Below, piece by piece: positions 50,665 to 61,300 of a DNA stretch of 64,000 nucleotides. Origin of the DNA: Hyphomicrobiales bacterium (GTDB lineage: Bacteria > Pseudomonadota > Alphaproteobacteria > Rhizobiales > Aestuariivirgaceae); assembly GCA_026990765.1 (NCBI GenBank), contig JALXCV010000055.1, positions 1 through 64,000 of the forward strand. Reading direction: 5' to 3'. The position numbers and the translations under genes were made by a program. The notes beneath the pieces were generated by a model. That model was not told the DNA's origin and searched no databases. It saw nothing but the letters and a program-made list of their open reading frames with translations. Numbering within the stretch: the stretch's first letter is position 1; every line of letters begins with the position of its first letter.

Positions 50665-51312
50665 TTAATCACGAAACAGGTCGCCGATCAAATCCTCAAG
50701 GTCAGGTTTTTTGCGCCTTCTGGTCCGCCGTTTCCTCCTGCGGGTGGTAGTGCGACGCCTGTAGCTTCGCCTGCGGCCATAGGTTCGCCTTGTGCGGTAA
50801 CGGCGGCGACGGCGCGGGCGGGTTGCGTCTTTTATGGCCCTGATTATACCCTTGATTATGGCATCAATAAGCATGGACCAGATTGAAGGACCGCCATCAT
50901 CAGCCAAAGCAGCACTCATCATTGACTGGTTGCGGTTGGCCATGGCAGCTATGGTGTAGGTGGCAGCAAAGGCGCTCAGCTGTTTCCAGCTTTCAGGATC
51001 GACATCATCTGGTGCGGGCGGCAGGTCATTTCCATATAGATGGGTGAGAATATCCTCACCATCTTCCAAAGCACCTTCTGAAAATGACCAGTCAGGGTTT
51101 TCAAGGTAGTTTTGCTGTTCTTCATCATCGAGTACTTCAAACAGAAGTTGATAGTCTTGCGGGTCGTTTTCAGCTTTTTGTCGAACCTTTTCAGCTATTT
51201 GCGGTATCAGCTGCCCTAGCAACTCACCTGCATCGTCAATATTGGTATTATTGCCCAGATCATCGATCAGGGTGCCATTATTGGCGTTGCGTATAGTTTC
51301 AAGAATGCTCAT
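50665..51312 (-). CDS. hypothetical protein with protamine-like arginine-rich C-terminus
   Basis: Start at MSILETIRN overlapping the MATE stop (ATGA); tail RPRRRRRYRTRRTYGRRRSYRRRTTTRRRKRRTRRRKK. Confidence 0.8.
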   Translation of the reverse strand: MSILETIRNANNGTLIDDLGNNTNIDDAGELLGQLIPQIAEKVRQKAENDPQDYQLLFEVLDDEEQQNYLENPDWSFSEGALEDGEDILTHLYGNDLPPAPDDVDPESWKQLSAFAATYTIAAMANRNQSMMSAALADDGGPSIWSMLIDAIIKGIIRAIKDATRPRRRRRYRTRRTYGRRRSYRRRTTTRRRKRRTRRRKKPDLEDLIGDLFRD

Positions 51313-52664
51313 TTGCCGGTTTTCTCCAACCTTGATATCAAAACATAGGCGGCGATGACTGCCAGAATGCCGAATATGGCTATTCCGGCTGCATATCCGG
51401 CCATAATGCCTTTTGGTCCCCAATAATAGGCACCGATATGGACAAAGGGAATAGTTCCGATTGTCGCCTTGCCCCAGTTGAACATGGTGGACCATACCGG
51501 TTTGCCAAGATTGTTGAAGCTGGCCTGGGCCACATATTGCGATCCGGCAAATATCCAAACCCATGCAACCCACAGGCAAAAGAAAGATACAAGTTCGCCA
51601 GCTTCTCCCCTGGCGTGGAACCATACCGGAATTTTGGCTGACAGTAATATCAGGATGGTGGCCACACCAAGAGTGTAGGCAGCGTTCAGCATCAAGGATT
51701 TTGATATGGTCTCGCGCAGCCGGTGCATCTGTCCGGCCCCAAAATTTTGACCGATTATCGGGCCAACAGCTCCTGAAAGTGAAAAGATCAGACCGAATGA
51801 CAGGGGCACCAGCCGGTTAATGATGGCAGTTCCGGCAACAGCTTCATCGCCAAACGGGGCGGTGATGCGGGTTATGTAGGCCATGGCAAAGGGAGTTGCC
51901 AGCTGGGTGGCAATAACCGGAAAGGCTATGGCGGATATGGCTTTGGCATCGCTGGTGAATTTTTTGAAGTTGAATGGTGCCAGAAATTTATGGGTTTTCT
52001 GCAAACCGTAAAGACCGGCCAGAAATGAAATCAGGTTGGCTGATACTGTGGCAATGGCAGCGCCCCTGATTGACAGATCAAACCCGAAAATAAATATCGG
52101 ATCAAGAATGGCATTGCCTATGGCGCTTAGCAGGGTAACATACATGGCCCGGCGGGCATCGCCCAGGGCGCGCAGGATGAAACTGAAACTGAGCGCTCCA
52201 CCCATTAGCGGAAATCCCAGGGCTACGGTGTTGAGATATGTCTGGCCATATTGCGTAGTTGTGCCGCGCGCGCCCAGAAATGTCAGTACATCACCGGCAA
52301 ATAACCAGACGCTTATTGTAACCAGCATTGGTACAATAATTGAAACCGTCATGGTGCTGGTTGCATATTGCCTTGCCCGCTCAATGTTTCCTGCTCCAAG
52401 ATTGCGGGCGACAAGAGCAGATGCGGCAATGCCTATGCCCAGTGAAAGGGACAGGGCAGAAAAGGCAATCATCCCGGAAAAGCCGATGGCAGCGGTGATT
52501 TCGGTTATGCCGAGCAGTGACAGAAAATACAGATCGGCAAAATCCACCAGAAAAAACGCCATCAGTCCGATGGCGCTGGTCAAGGTCATGATCACTACAT
52601 GGTTGAGGATTGAACCGGTTAGGAAGCGGGCCTGTCCTGATTTTGGTTGCTGATCAGAACTCAC
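51309..52664 (-). CDS. MATE family efflux transporter
   Basis: 12-TM pattern; GAVGPIIGQNFGAGQ. Start trimmed to a GTG at 52664, next to the tldD stop. Confidence 0.9.
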   Translation of the reverse strand: MSSDQQPKSGQARFLTGSILNHVVIMTLTSAIGLMAFFLVDFADLYFLSLLGITEITAAIGFSGMIAFSALSLSLGIGIAASALVARNLGAGNIERARQYATSTMTVSIIVPMLVTISVWLFAGDVLTFLGARGTTTQYGQTYLNTVALGFPLMGGALSFSFILRALGDARRAMYVTLLSAIGNAILDPIFIFGFDLSIRGAAIATVSANLISFLAGLYGLQKTHKFLAPFNFKKFTSDAKAISAIAFPVIATQLATPFAMAYITRITAPFGDEAVAGTAIINRLVPLSFGLIFSLSGAVGPIIGQNFGAGQMHRLRETISKSLMLNAAYTLGVATILILLSAKIPVWFHARGEAGELVSFFCLWVAWVWIFAGSQYVAQASFNNLGKPVWSTMFNWGKATIGTIPFVHIGAYYWGPKGIMAGYAAGIAIFGILAVIAAYVLISRLEKTGK

Positions 52665-52669
52665 CGCGT

Positions 52670-54094
52670 TCAGCCCGCAGTGCCGCCAACAGTAATCTGG
52701 TCGAGCCGCAAGGTTGGCTGGCCAACGCCGACTGGTACTCCCTGACCATCCTTGCCGCAAGTGCCAATGCCGGGGTCCAGCTGCATGTTGTTGCCAATCA
52801 TCGAAATTCTGGTCAGAGCATCAGCGCCTGAACCGATAATGGTTGCACCCTTTACCGGAGAAGTGATCTTGCCATCTTCGATCATGTAGCTTTCCGTGCA
52901 TGAGAACACGAAATTGCCATTGGTGATGTCAACCTGACCACCGCCGAATGAAACGGCATAAAGCCCATGTTTGACCGAGGCGATTATTTCATCATGCTCC
53001 TTGTCACCAGCGAGCATGAAAGTGTTGGTCATGCGCGGTATCGGGGCATGGGCATGAGACTGGCGACGGCCATTGCCGGTTGGTTTTTGGCCCATCAGGC
53101 GGGCATTGAGCCGGTCCTGCATATAGCCGGTCAATATGCCGTCTTCAATCAGGGTGGTGCATGATGAGGGAGTGCCTTCATCATCAATTGAAATTGAACC
53201 TCGCCGGTCATTCAATGTGCCGTCATCGACCACTGTAACCCCTTTTGATGCAATCTGCTCACCCATCAATCCGGCAAAGGCGCTGGAGCCTTTACGGTTG
53301 AAATCACCTTCAAGTCCGTGACCGATGGCTTCATGCAACAAGATTCCAGGCCAGCCGGGGCCAAGTACAATATCCATTTCACCAGCTGGTGCCGGTATTG
53401 ATTCAAGAGCCACTAGGGACTGGCGCAATGCCTCGTTGACTGCGTCTTGCCAATTATCAATGGTGATAAGGTCGCGATAAATGCCTCTGCCGCCAAAGCC
53501 GTAGGTTCCGGTTTCCTGGCGGTCACCATCGCCGGTCATGATCGAGATGTTGAGCCGGGTCAGCGGACGGGTGTCTGTGGTGGCAAAACCGCCGGGCCTG
53601 AGGATTTCTATTTCCTGCAACTCACCGGCATATGAAACCGATACCTGACGGATCTTGCTGTCAAGTGAGCGGGCATAGGCATCGATTTCCTGCATCAGCG
53701 CCACTTTTTCACTGAAATCGGCTGCGGTGACCGGGCTTTCATCTGGATAGAGTGAGTGGTTGGTTCGCGGCGGGTCGTCGGCAAATGTGCCGGATTTGCC
53801 GGAACCTGCCACAGAAACATTTTCTCCGGCCCGCTTCAGGGCAGCTTCAGACAGGGTGGATGAATGGGCAAAGGCTGTGGTTTCACCTTTAACAGCGCGC
53901 AGTCCAAAGCCCTGCTGAGTATCAAAATTGGCAGATTTTAACTGGCCATCATCAAATACAAGTGATTCTGACTGCTTGAATTCCAGAAACAGTTCGCCAT
54001 CATCGCAAGCCCCCAATGCCTCATCAACAAAGCTTGTGGTACGGGTGCGGTCAAGTTCGCTATTGTCAAAGAACAGATCTTTTGTCGATGTCAT
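52670..54094 (-). CDS. tldD: metalloprotease TldD
   Basis: ILLHEAIGHGLEGDFNRKGSSAFAG; HAHAPIPRMTNTFM. Confidence 0.95.
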   Translation of the reverse strand: MTSTKDLFFDNSELDRTRTTSFVDEALGACDDGELFLEFKQSESLVFDDGQLKSANFDTQQGFGLRAVKGETTAFAHSSTLSEAALKRAGENVSVAGSGKSGTFADDPPRTNHSLYPDESPVTAADFSEKVALMQEIDAYARSLDSKIRQVSVSYAGELQEIEILRPGGFATTDTRPLTRLNISIMTGDGDRQETGTYGFGGRGIYRDLITIDNWQDAVNEALRQSLVALESIPAPAGEMDIVLGPGWPGILLHEAIGHGLEGDFNRKGSSAFAGLMGEQIASKGVTVVDDGTLNDRRGSISIDDEGTPSSCTTLIEDGILTGYMQDRLNARLMGQKPTGNGRRQSHAHAPIPRMTNTFMLAGDKEHDEIIASVKHGLYAVSFGGGQVDITNGNFVFSCTESYMIEDGKITSPVKGATIIGSGADALTRISMIGNNMQLDPGIGTCGKDGQGVPVGVGQPTLRLDQITVGGTAG

Positions 54095-54789
54095 TAATGT
54101 TTGTCCAGTTCCTGCAATGAGGCAGTGAAACCGGCCAGTGACAATTCAAGCGGAATACCGATGCCTGGTGCCTGATAGATCAGGAACTTGGCCTTGGAGC
54201 CTTTTTTCATCTTGGCTATGGTTTCCTTGCGGGCCTCGGCAAAGGCAACGCATGATGTTGGCAGGCAGCGGGTAAAGGGAACCCGGCCAACTGCTGCTCC
54301 GTCAATCTCAAGCGCGATACCGGTTGGCAGATATACCCCGATCGGGGCCAGTACGCGCATCATGTAACCGGTCTTGCCACCCTGATTGACTTTACCCATT
54401 ATCAGGGTAAGGCCAATGCGCTTGTCCTTCTTGCTGCGAACACCCTGCAGCAATGCGCAGGTTTCCTTGCCATCAGGGGCCTTTTCGCATTGCACGCTCC
54501 AGGCGCCATTTTTGGCAACCAGTTTCATTGGCGGGGCCTTGGGAGCTTTTGCAACCGGGCGACGAGTGAGTGGAACCATACCTTGTATCTGACGGTTCTT
54601 GTCGGGTCCAAACTGGCGCGGGGTCTTTTTTGTCTGCTGGGCCGCGGCGCCATTAGTTGCAAGTAAAGAAAAATCAGCAAAGGAGACACTGGTCAGTGTC
54701 AAAGCGGCAAGGGTGATAATCTTCAAGGCTTTGGTCAAGGTTTTTTCCTCTTGTTGATGCTGAGGGTTATTAGCAAAAGAAACGGTCAA
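54094..54789 (-). CDS. invasion-associated locus B (IalB) family protein
   Basis: Export signal; WSVQCEKAPDGKETCALLQG; PLGVYLP-like IGVYLPTGIALEIDG. Confidence 0.88.
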   Translation of the reverse strand: MTVSFANNPQHQQEEKTLTKALKIITLAALTLTSVSFADFSLLATNGAAAQQTKKTPRQFGPDKNRQIQGMVPLTRRPVAKAPKAPPMKLVAKNGAWSVQCEKAPDGKETCALLQGVRSKKDKRIGLTLIMGKVNQGGKTGYMMRVLAPIGVYLPTGIALEIDGAAVGRVPFTRCLPTSCVAFAEARKETIAKMKKGSKAKFLIYQAPGIGIPLELSLAGFTASLQELDKH

Positions 54790-54996
54790 ATCGTTAATTA
54801 GTACGTTTCGGCAACTATCTACAAGTCTTAATGAGGAATTTGTTTGAACAGCGCAAAATGTTGAAAAAACGGCAGAACGGTAAAATCATTGCTGAAAAGC
54901 TGGCAGAGAACAGTTGCGGCGGCCTGAGTGCTTGATGCTTTGGGTGTTTGCCTTTATAGCAAAGCCGGTTTTGTCATTTGAAAGGTTGGCTTGGCA

Positions 54997-56388
54997 ATGC
55001 AATATGTATCAACGCGTGGAACTGCACCCGGTTTGGGATTTGAAGATGTGATTCTTACCGGTCTTGCGGCAGATGGCGGTCTGTATGTGCCTGAGCAATG
55101 GCCGGTATTGTCAGATGATGAATGGCGGTCTTTGCGCGGCAAGTCCTATGCTGACATAGCCCTTGCGGTAATGTCGCCATTTGTTGCCGGGGCGATAGAA
55201 CCGGGTGAATTCAGGCAGATGATCAATGATGCTTATGCAGGTTTTGACCATCCGGCAGTAACCCCGCTTACCCAGCTGGATGCAAATCACTGGCTTTTGG
55301 AGCTTTATCACGGGCCAACGCTGGCCTTTAAGGATGTGGCTTTGCAATTGCTGGTCAGGCTTATGAACTGGGCATTGGAAAAGCGCGATGAATATGCAAA
55401 TGTTGTGGTGGCAACATCGGGTGATACTGGCGGGGCAGCTATTGAGGCATTCAGACATTCAAAGCGGGCCAGGGTGTTTTGCCTGCATCCAGATGAAAGA
55501 GTGTCACCGGTGCAGCGGCGCCAGATGACGACGGTTGATTCACCTTCGATTTTCAATATTGCCATCAAGGGTACATTTGATGATTGTCAGGATCTGGTGA
55601 AAGCCATGTTCAACCACAAGGAGTTTCGCGACAAGTACAAGATTGCCGGGGTGAATTCGATCAACTGGGCCAGAATCATGGCGCAGGTTGTATATTATGC
55701 CACCACTGCTCTGGCGCTTGGCGGACCGGACCGAAAGGTGAGCTTTACGGTGCCAACCGGTAATTTTGGTGATATTTTTGCCGGGTATGTGGCCAAAAAG
55801 ATGGGATTGCCGATTGACCGGCTGGTAATTGCCACCAATTCAAATGATATTCTGGACCGCACTGTCAGGACCGGGCGCTATGAGGTGACAGGGGTGCATG
55901 AAACGGCCAGCCCGTCAATGGATATTCAGGTGTCATCAAATTTTGAGCGGGTTTTGTTTGATCTGTATGATCGTGATGCCGACAAGATCAATTCTGCAAT
56001 GTCAGGTCTTAAACAGTCAGGTGCGTTCAGCATTGATGAACCCCAACTGGTGAAGTTGCGGCAGTTATTTGCATCCGGGAGAACTGATGAAGAGGCAACG
56101 GCGGAATGTATTCGCCAGACACTTGAGACTACCGGCAAGCTGATCGATCCGCATACCGCAGTTGCCTATAATGTGGCCCGCAATATTGACAGTGTTTCGC
56201 CCATGGTAACCCTGTCAACAGCGCATCCGGCAAAATTTCCGGCAGCAGTTAAAAAGGCCTGCGGTATTGATCCGGCCTTGCCGCCACATATGGCGGACCT
56301 GTTTGAAAGGCAAGAAAAATATGAAATTCTGGCCAATGATATTGATGTGGTTGAAGATTTCATCAGGTCAGCCGGCAGGGATGTTTGA
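54997..56388 (+). CDS. thrC: threonine synthase
   Basis: MQYVSTRGTAPGLGFEDVILTGLAADGGLYVPE; LYHGPTLAFKDVALQLL. Confidence 0.96.
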   Translation: MQYVSTRGTAPGLGFEDVILTGLAADGGLYVPEQWPVLSDDEWRSLRGKSYADIALAVMSPFVAGAIEPGEFRQMINDAYAGFDHPAVTPLTQLDANHWLLELYHGPTLAFKDVALQLLVRLMNWALEKRDEYANVVVATSGDTGGAAIEAFRHSKRARVFCLHPDERVSPVQRRQMTTVDSPSIFNIAIKGTFDDCQDLVKAMFNHKEFRDKYKIAGVNSINWARIMAQVVYYATTALALGGPDRKVSFTVPTGNFGDIFAGYVAKKMGLPIDRLVIATNSNDILDRTVRTGRYEVTGVHETASPSMDIQVSSNFERVLFDLYDRDADKINSAMSGLKQSGAFSIDEPQLVKLRQLFASGRTDEEATAECIRQTLETTGKLIDPHTAVAYNVARNIDSVSPMVTLSTAHPAKFPAAVKKACGIDPALPPHMADLFERQEKYEILANDIDVVEDFIRSAGRDV

Positions 56389-57657
56389 ATGACAGCCAGA
56401 ATTTCCACCATAGTTAATGGAATTGCAGTTTTAACCGAATATTTTGAACATGTGGAAAGCGTGTCGCTTGCTGTTACAGCCGGGGCAGGGGCGCGCGATG
56501 AAACAAAGGCGCAAAACGGCATTGCCCATATGCTTGAACATATGGCGTTCAAGGGAACCGGCAGGCGTACATCGCGGCAGATTGCCGAAGCGATTGAAGC
56601 TGTGGGCGGTGATCTTAATGCGGCAACCTCAATGGAGACAACCAGCTATCAGGCACGGGTGTTGAAACAGGACTGGCCGCTGGCGGTTGATGTGCTTGGC
56701 GACATTATCACTGATCCGGTATTTGCCGAAGATGAACTGGCAATGGAAAAGGATGTGATTTTACAGGAGATTGCAGCCGCCAATGATACTCCAGATGATC
56801 TGGTATATGAGCTTGGGCAGAAAAAAGCGTTTCCTGATCAGGCGATCGGTCGGGCAATTTTAGGGGAATCGGAGCAGGTGGCCGGCTATTGCGACCGTGA
56901 TCTGATAGTTTTTCGCGATCAGCATTATCATGGTGGCAAAATTGTCGTGTCGGCGGCAGGCAAGATTGATCATGATGAATTTGTTGATCAGGTGGCGGAA
57001 AAACTGGGCGGTATGAAAGCTGGTAAAAAGGACGGGCGTGAAGCTGCACGATTTGCCGGTGGCCTGTCGATTGCCGAGCGTGAGCATCTTGACCAGACCC
57101 ATATTTTGTTGAGTTTTCCGACCGTTGGTTATCGTGATGATGATATTTATGCGATACAGGTTCTGTCGGTAATTCTTGGTGGCGGCATGTCATCGCGACT
57201 GTTTCAGGATGTAAGGGAAGCGCGAGGGCTGTGCTATGCGATTTATTCACATGTGTCAGCCTATGAGGACAAGGGGATGTTTTCCATCTATGCCGGGACA
57301 GCCCCGGACAAGGTGGGTGAACTGATTGAAGTTGCCAGTGACAGCTTGTTGTCGATGACGAAAAGCTGCAAGATGCACGAACTGCAACGGGCGCGCAACC
57401 AGATCAAGGCAGCCTTGCTGATGAGTCTTGAAAGCCCGGCAGCAAGGGCCGACCAGATTGCCAGACAATATCTGGCTTTTGGCAAGGTGAGGGAGATTGC
57501 AGAGATTATTGCCAAAATTGAAGCTGTCAGCCTTGAAGACATAAAGCGGCTGGTTGTTTCACTGATGCAGCCTGGATTATTGTCGATGTCGGCAGTGGGG
57601 GATTGTCGCAGCTTGCCTGATTACAATACAGTAACCGGCAGATTCTTCTCCCGGTGA
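56389..57657 (+). CDS. M16 family zinc peptidase (processing-peptidase-like)
   Basis: HMLEHMAFKGTGRR (HxxEH) and GGGMSSRLFQDVREARGLCY. Confidence 0.95.
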   Translation: MTARISTIVNGIAVLTEYFEHVESVSLAVTAGAGARDETKAQNGIAHMLEHMAFKGTGRRTSRQIAEAIEAVGGDLNAATSMETTSYQARVLKQDWPLAVDVLGDIITDPVFAEDELAMEKDVILQEIAAANDTPDDLVYELGQKKAFPDQAIGRAILGESEQVAGYCDRDLIVFRDQHYHGGKIVVSAAGKIDHDEFVDQVAEKLGGMKAGKKDGREAARFAGGLSIAEREHLDQTHILLSFPTVGYRDDDIYAIQVLSVILGGGMSSRLFQDVREARGLCYAIYSHVSAYEDKGMFSIYAGTAPDKVGELIEVASDSLLSMTKSCKMHELQRARNQIKAALLMSLESPAARADQIARQYLAFGKVREIAEIIAKIEAVSLEDIKRLVVSLMQPGLLSMSAVGDCRSLPDYNTVTGRFFSR

Positions 57658-57669
57658 GGAAGCCATCCC

Positions 57670-58263
57670 ATGTTGTTCAGCAAGTCATCTGGTGCCTATT
57701 GTGACCTGTCGACCCGTATTGTTACAGCAAGACTGGTGCTGAAAGTGCCAAAACAGGTGCATTTTAGCGAATGGCAGCAATTGCGACAGCAAAGTTGTGA
57801 GTTTCTCACCCCCTGGGAAGCGAAATGGCCAAGGGATGACCTGACCAAAGCTGCTTTTGCGCGCCGGATAAGGCTTTATCATGATGCCATTATCAATGAT
57901 GATGCCTACCCGTTTTTTATTTTCCGTAAAGATGATGATGTGCTCCTTGGAGCGGTCAGCCTTTCCAATGTCCGGCGCGGTATTACGCAAAGTGCGGTAT
58001 TTGGTTACTGGATTGGTGAACCCTTTGCCCGGCAAGGATATATGAGCGAAGCGGTCGGGGCTGTGGCCAAATTCGGTTTTACCAGGCTGGGGCTGCACCG
58101 GCTTGAGGCTTCATGTATTCCAGATAATAAGGCATCGGCCAGAGTGCTGGAGAAAAATGGCTTTGTCAAAGAGGGATTTGCGCGTTCATATTTGCAGATC
58201 AACTCGAAATGGCGGGATCATAATCTGTACGGATTGTTGCGCGAAGATCTGGATTTAACCTGA
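57670..58263 (+). CDS. GNAT family N-acetyltransferase (RimJ-like)
   Basis: FGYWIGEPFARQGYMSEAVGAVAKFGFTRLGLHRLEASCIPDNKASARVLEKNGF. Confidence 0.9.
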   Translation: MLFSKSSGAYCDLSTRIVTARLVLKVPKQVHFSEWQQLRQQSCEFLTPWEAKWPRDDLTKAAFARRIRLYHDAIINDDAYPFFIFRKDDDVLLGAVSLSNVRRGITQSAVFGYWIGEPFARQGYMSEAVGAVAKFGFTRLGLHRLEASCIPDNKASARVLEKNGFVKEGFARSYLQINSKWRDHNLYGLLREDLDLT

Positions 58264-58338
58264 AATTGTAATGTTTCTTGCTTGTTATAATTTGACGGCT
58301 ATTATTGTCGTTAAGGGAACTTTGAGTCGGGTTGTGTA

Positions 58339-61300
58339 ATGTTTCGATTGTGGTGTTTATTACAAGTCCTGTTTGCCGCTGCATTTTTATTCGCCGGTGA
58401 GGCAAATGCAGGTGGGGCTGTAAAAGCGGCATTTGATGGGGACAATATTGATCTGGTGGACGCTCTTGATGTTGTCGAGAGTGAAAAGCCGCGTGTGGAA
58501 ATTGAAGTTCCAGGTATTGATGCAACTGGCCGAAGCCGGCTGGTGCTGGAAGCCAGAACACCACGCAGTCACTATCGCTGGGCTGTGTTTTCCCTGATTA
58601 ATCCTGACAAGACAGAACGGGTTCTGGTGCTGGATATTCCAGATCACGGATTTGTCGGTTCGGGAGTTTTGTTACCGAAACCACCATCAGGCAGGACAAT
58701 TGCGGTTAATCTGTCTAATGGCAACCACCCGATTGCCCTGAAAGTGCGCGCTCACCAATCATTCGAGTTTTCAGTAGGGCCGGGAAAACACTTGTCGGTA
58801 TCGATGGAACTGGCGCCTGGAATAATTGACGAGGTAAGGCTGTGGAACAAGGTGGCATTTGATACTCAAATTGCCAATAATGCGCTGTTTGACGGGGTGA
58901 TTATCGGGGTGTCGCTGCTGGTGGCTGTTGCGATCTTTACTCTGGCAATAGTCAAAAAGCAGATTGTATTTTTTGCGGTTGGTACTTTTGCCTTATCTGC
59001 TATCGGGTTTTTGATGCTCAATGCCGGGTTTGTTCCGGTTATTGGAGAATGGATAGCAGGGGTTGAGCAATATGAAATGCTGGGGCGGGCAATTGTTGAA
59101 ACGCTGATGTTTGTTTCAATAAGTGTTTCCCTGATATTCCTGACCCAGCTTTATCGCCATATGCCGCTGGTTAACGGATTTTTGATGTTGCTGGCCATGT
59201 TGGGGACCGGCTTGCTGGCATTCAGCTTTTATCAACCGATTTTCAGCACTGGAATGTCCAGAATAGGATTTTTCATAGTTGTTGTGCTGGGTCTGTTGAT
59301 TATCGGTTTGCTGCAAAAACGTTCGGTTGTCAGGGCAAAGACAGTGTTTGCCAGCTGGTTTGTACTGGCTGTCTGGGCTTTTCTGGCCATGGCTGGATGT
59401 CTTGGGATATACAAGCTGGCATTGCTGGGTCCGCTGATTGCAGCCGGTCTGGCGCTGGTGCTGGTTACTTTCGGGTTTACCCTGGCAAAATTTGCTTTCA
59501 GCCATGGCATAAGTGCAAGTTTTTTCATGGAAGATGCCGGTCGTCGGGCGCTGGCACTTGCCGGTTCAGAACAATCAGTGTGGGACTGGCAGGCGGTTGA
59601 GGAATCATTGCATGTGGGGCCTGAACTGGAGCGGGCTTTGGGTCTGAAAACCGGATCAGTTGGCGGGGTTGACCTGCGCAACTGGCTGGAAATAATTCAC
59701 CCGGCAGATCGCAGTGTTTATGTTGGAGCGGTTGAAGCAGCCGAAAGGCGTGGCAGCGGCACATTTTCAGCTGAATTCAGATTGCGGCGCGCTGATGGTG
59801 CCTATAGGTGGTATCTGTTGAGAGCCAGAGCCATTGCCGGTGAAGGCAACCGGGCTGAAAGGCTGATTGGCACCTTGACTGATATAACGACTGTCAAGCA
59901 CTCTGAAGATCGCTTGTTGTCAGATGCGGTGCGTGACCGGGTTACCGGCTTGCCTAATCGTGCCTTGTTTATTGACCGGCTGGAGCGGGCCATGCGCCGG
60001 GCCGAGGCCCGAAATGATGACAGTTTGCATGTTCTGGTGATTGATCTGGACCGGTTCAAGGCGGTTAATGACGGGCTTGGCCATCAGACCGGAGACAGTT
60101 TGCTGAATATTATGGGCAAGCGGCTTAAACGGCTGATTGCTGAAAGTGATACGCTGGCGCGGCTTAATGGTGACCAGTTTGGCATAATATTCAATGCCAG
60201 GGCCAATGGGCTTGAAATTGTCGAATTTGCTGAAAATCTGCGCGATGTTCTGGCACAGCCGGTGAATATGCGCCCGCGTGAAATTTTCCTCACGGCCAGT
60301 GTAGGCATTGCCAAATTTGAAATCGGACGCGATCTTCCCGAAGATGTTGTCAAGAATGCGGAAATTGCGCTTTATGAATCCAAGCGCAATGGAACTGACC
60401 AGATAGCATTCTTTAATGCTGACATGCGCGATGACCGCTCGCAACTGGTTACTCTGGAAAATGAAATGCGCCGGGCGATCGAGCGTAACGAGATTGAAGT
60501 TGTTTATCAGCCGCTAATGCGACTGGCAGATGGTGAACTGGCCGGGTTTGAAGCCCTGATGCGCTGGAATCATCCAGAACGGGGACGTATTGGCCCGGAT
60601 GAATTTATCGAAATTGCAGAAGAAAGCGGCATTATTCGCGAACTTGGCCATTATGTATTGTCAGAAGCTGCCTGTCAGCTTGGTATCTGGCAGCGGGCAT
60701 TCAGGCCATCTGATCCGCTGTTTGTGGCGGTGAATGTATCATCGGCGCAATTATTATCGAATGAGCTGCCAAATGAATTGCAGCAGATTTTGCTGCGTGA
60801 AGCCATTATTCCTGGATCACTAAAGGTGGAACTTACCGAAACCATGGTGATGCAGAACCCGGAATTGTCGGAAAAAATCCTTAAAAAGATCGCGAGCCTG
60901 GGGATTGGCCTGTCATGTGATGATTTTGGCACCGGCTATTCTTCTCTGGCCAATCTGCGCAAACTGCCATTTGATACTTTGAAGATTGACCGGGAATTTC
61001 TGGCAGATGATGCAAATGATCAACGAGTGCACATAATATTTGATGCGATTACCAGACTTGCCCATGATCTCAATTTCAGTGTGGTTTCAGAAGGTGTGGA
61101 AAGCGAAGAACATCTGGAACGGTTAAGACAGGCCGGGTGTGATTATGCGCAAGGTTTTTATATTGGTGAACCTGTATCGGCAACCAGAGTGGTTGAGGCA
61201 CTGGGCGGGCTGCCATATACGCCGGTATCGAAAACTTCAGTAATGGCTGAATTGTGGGAAAGACTGGTTGGCAAGGATGAAAAAGCAGAAGCACCGGTTG

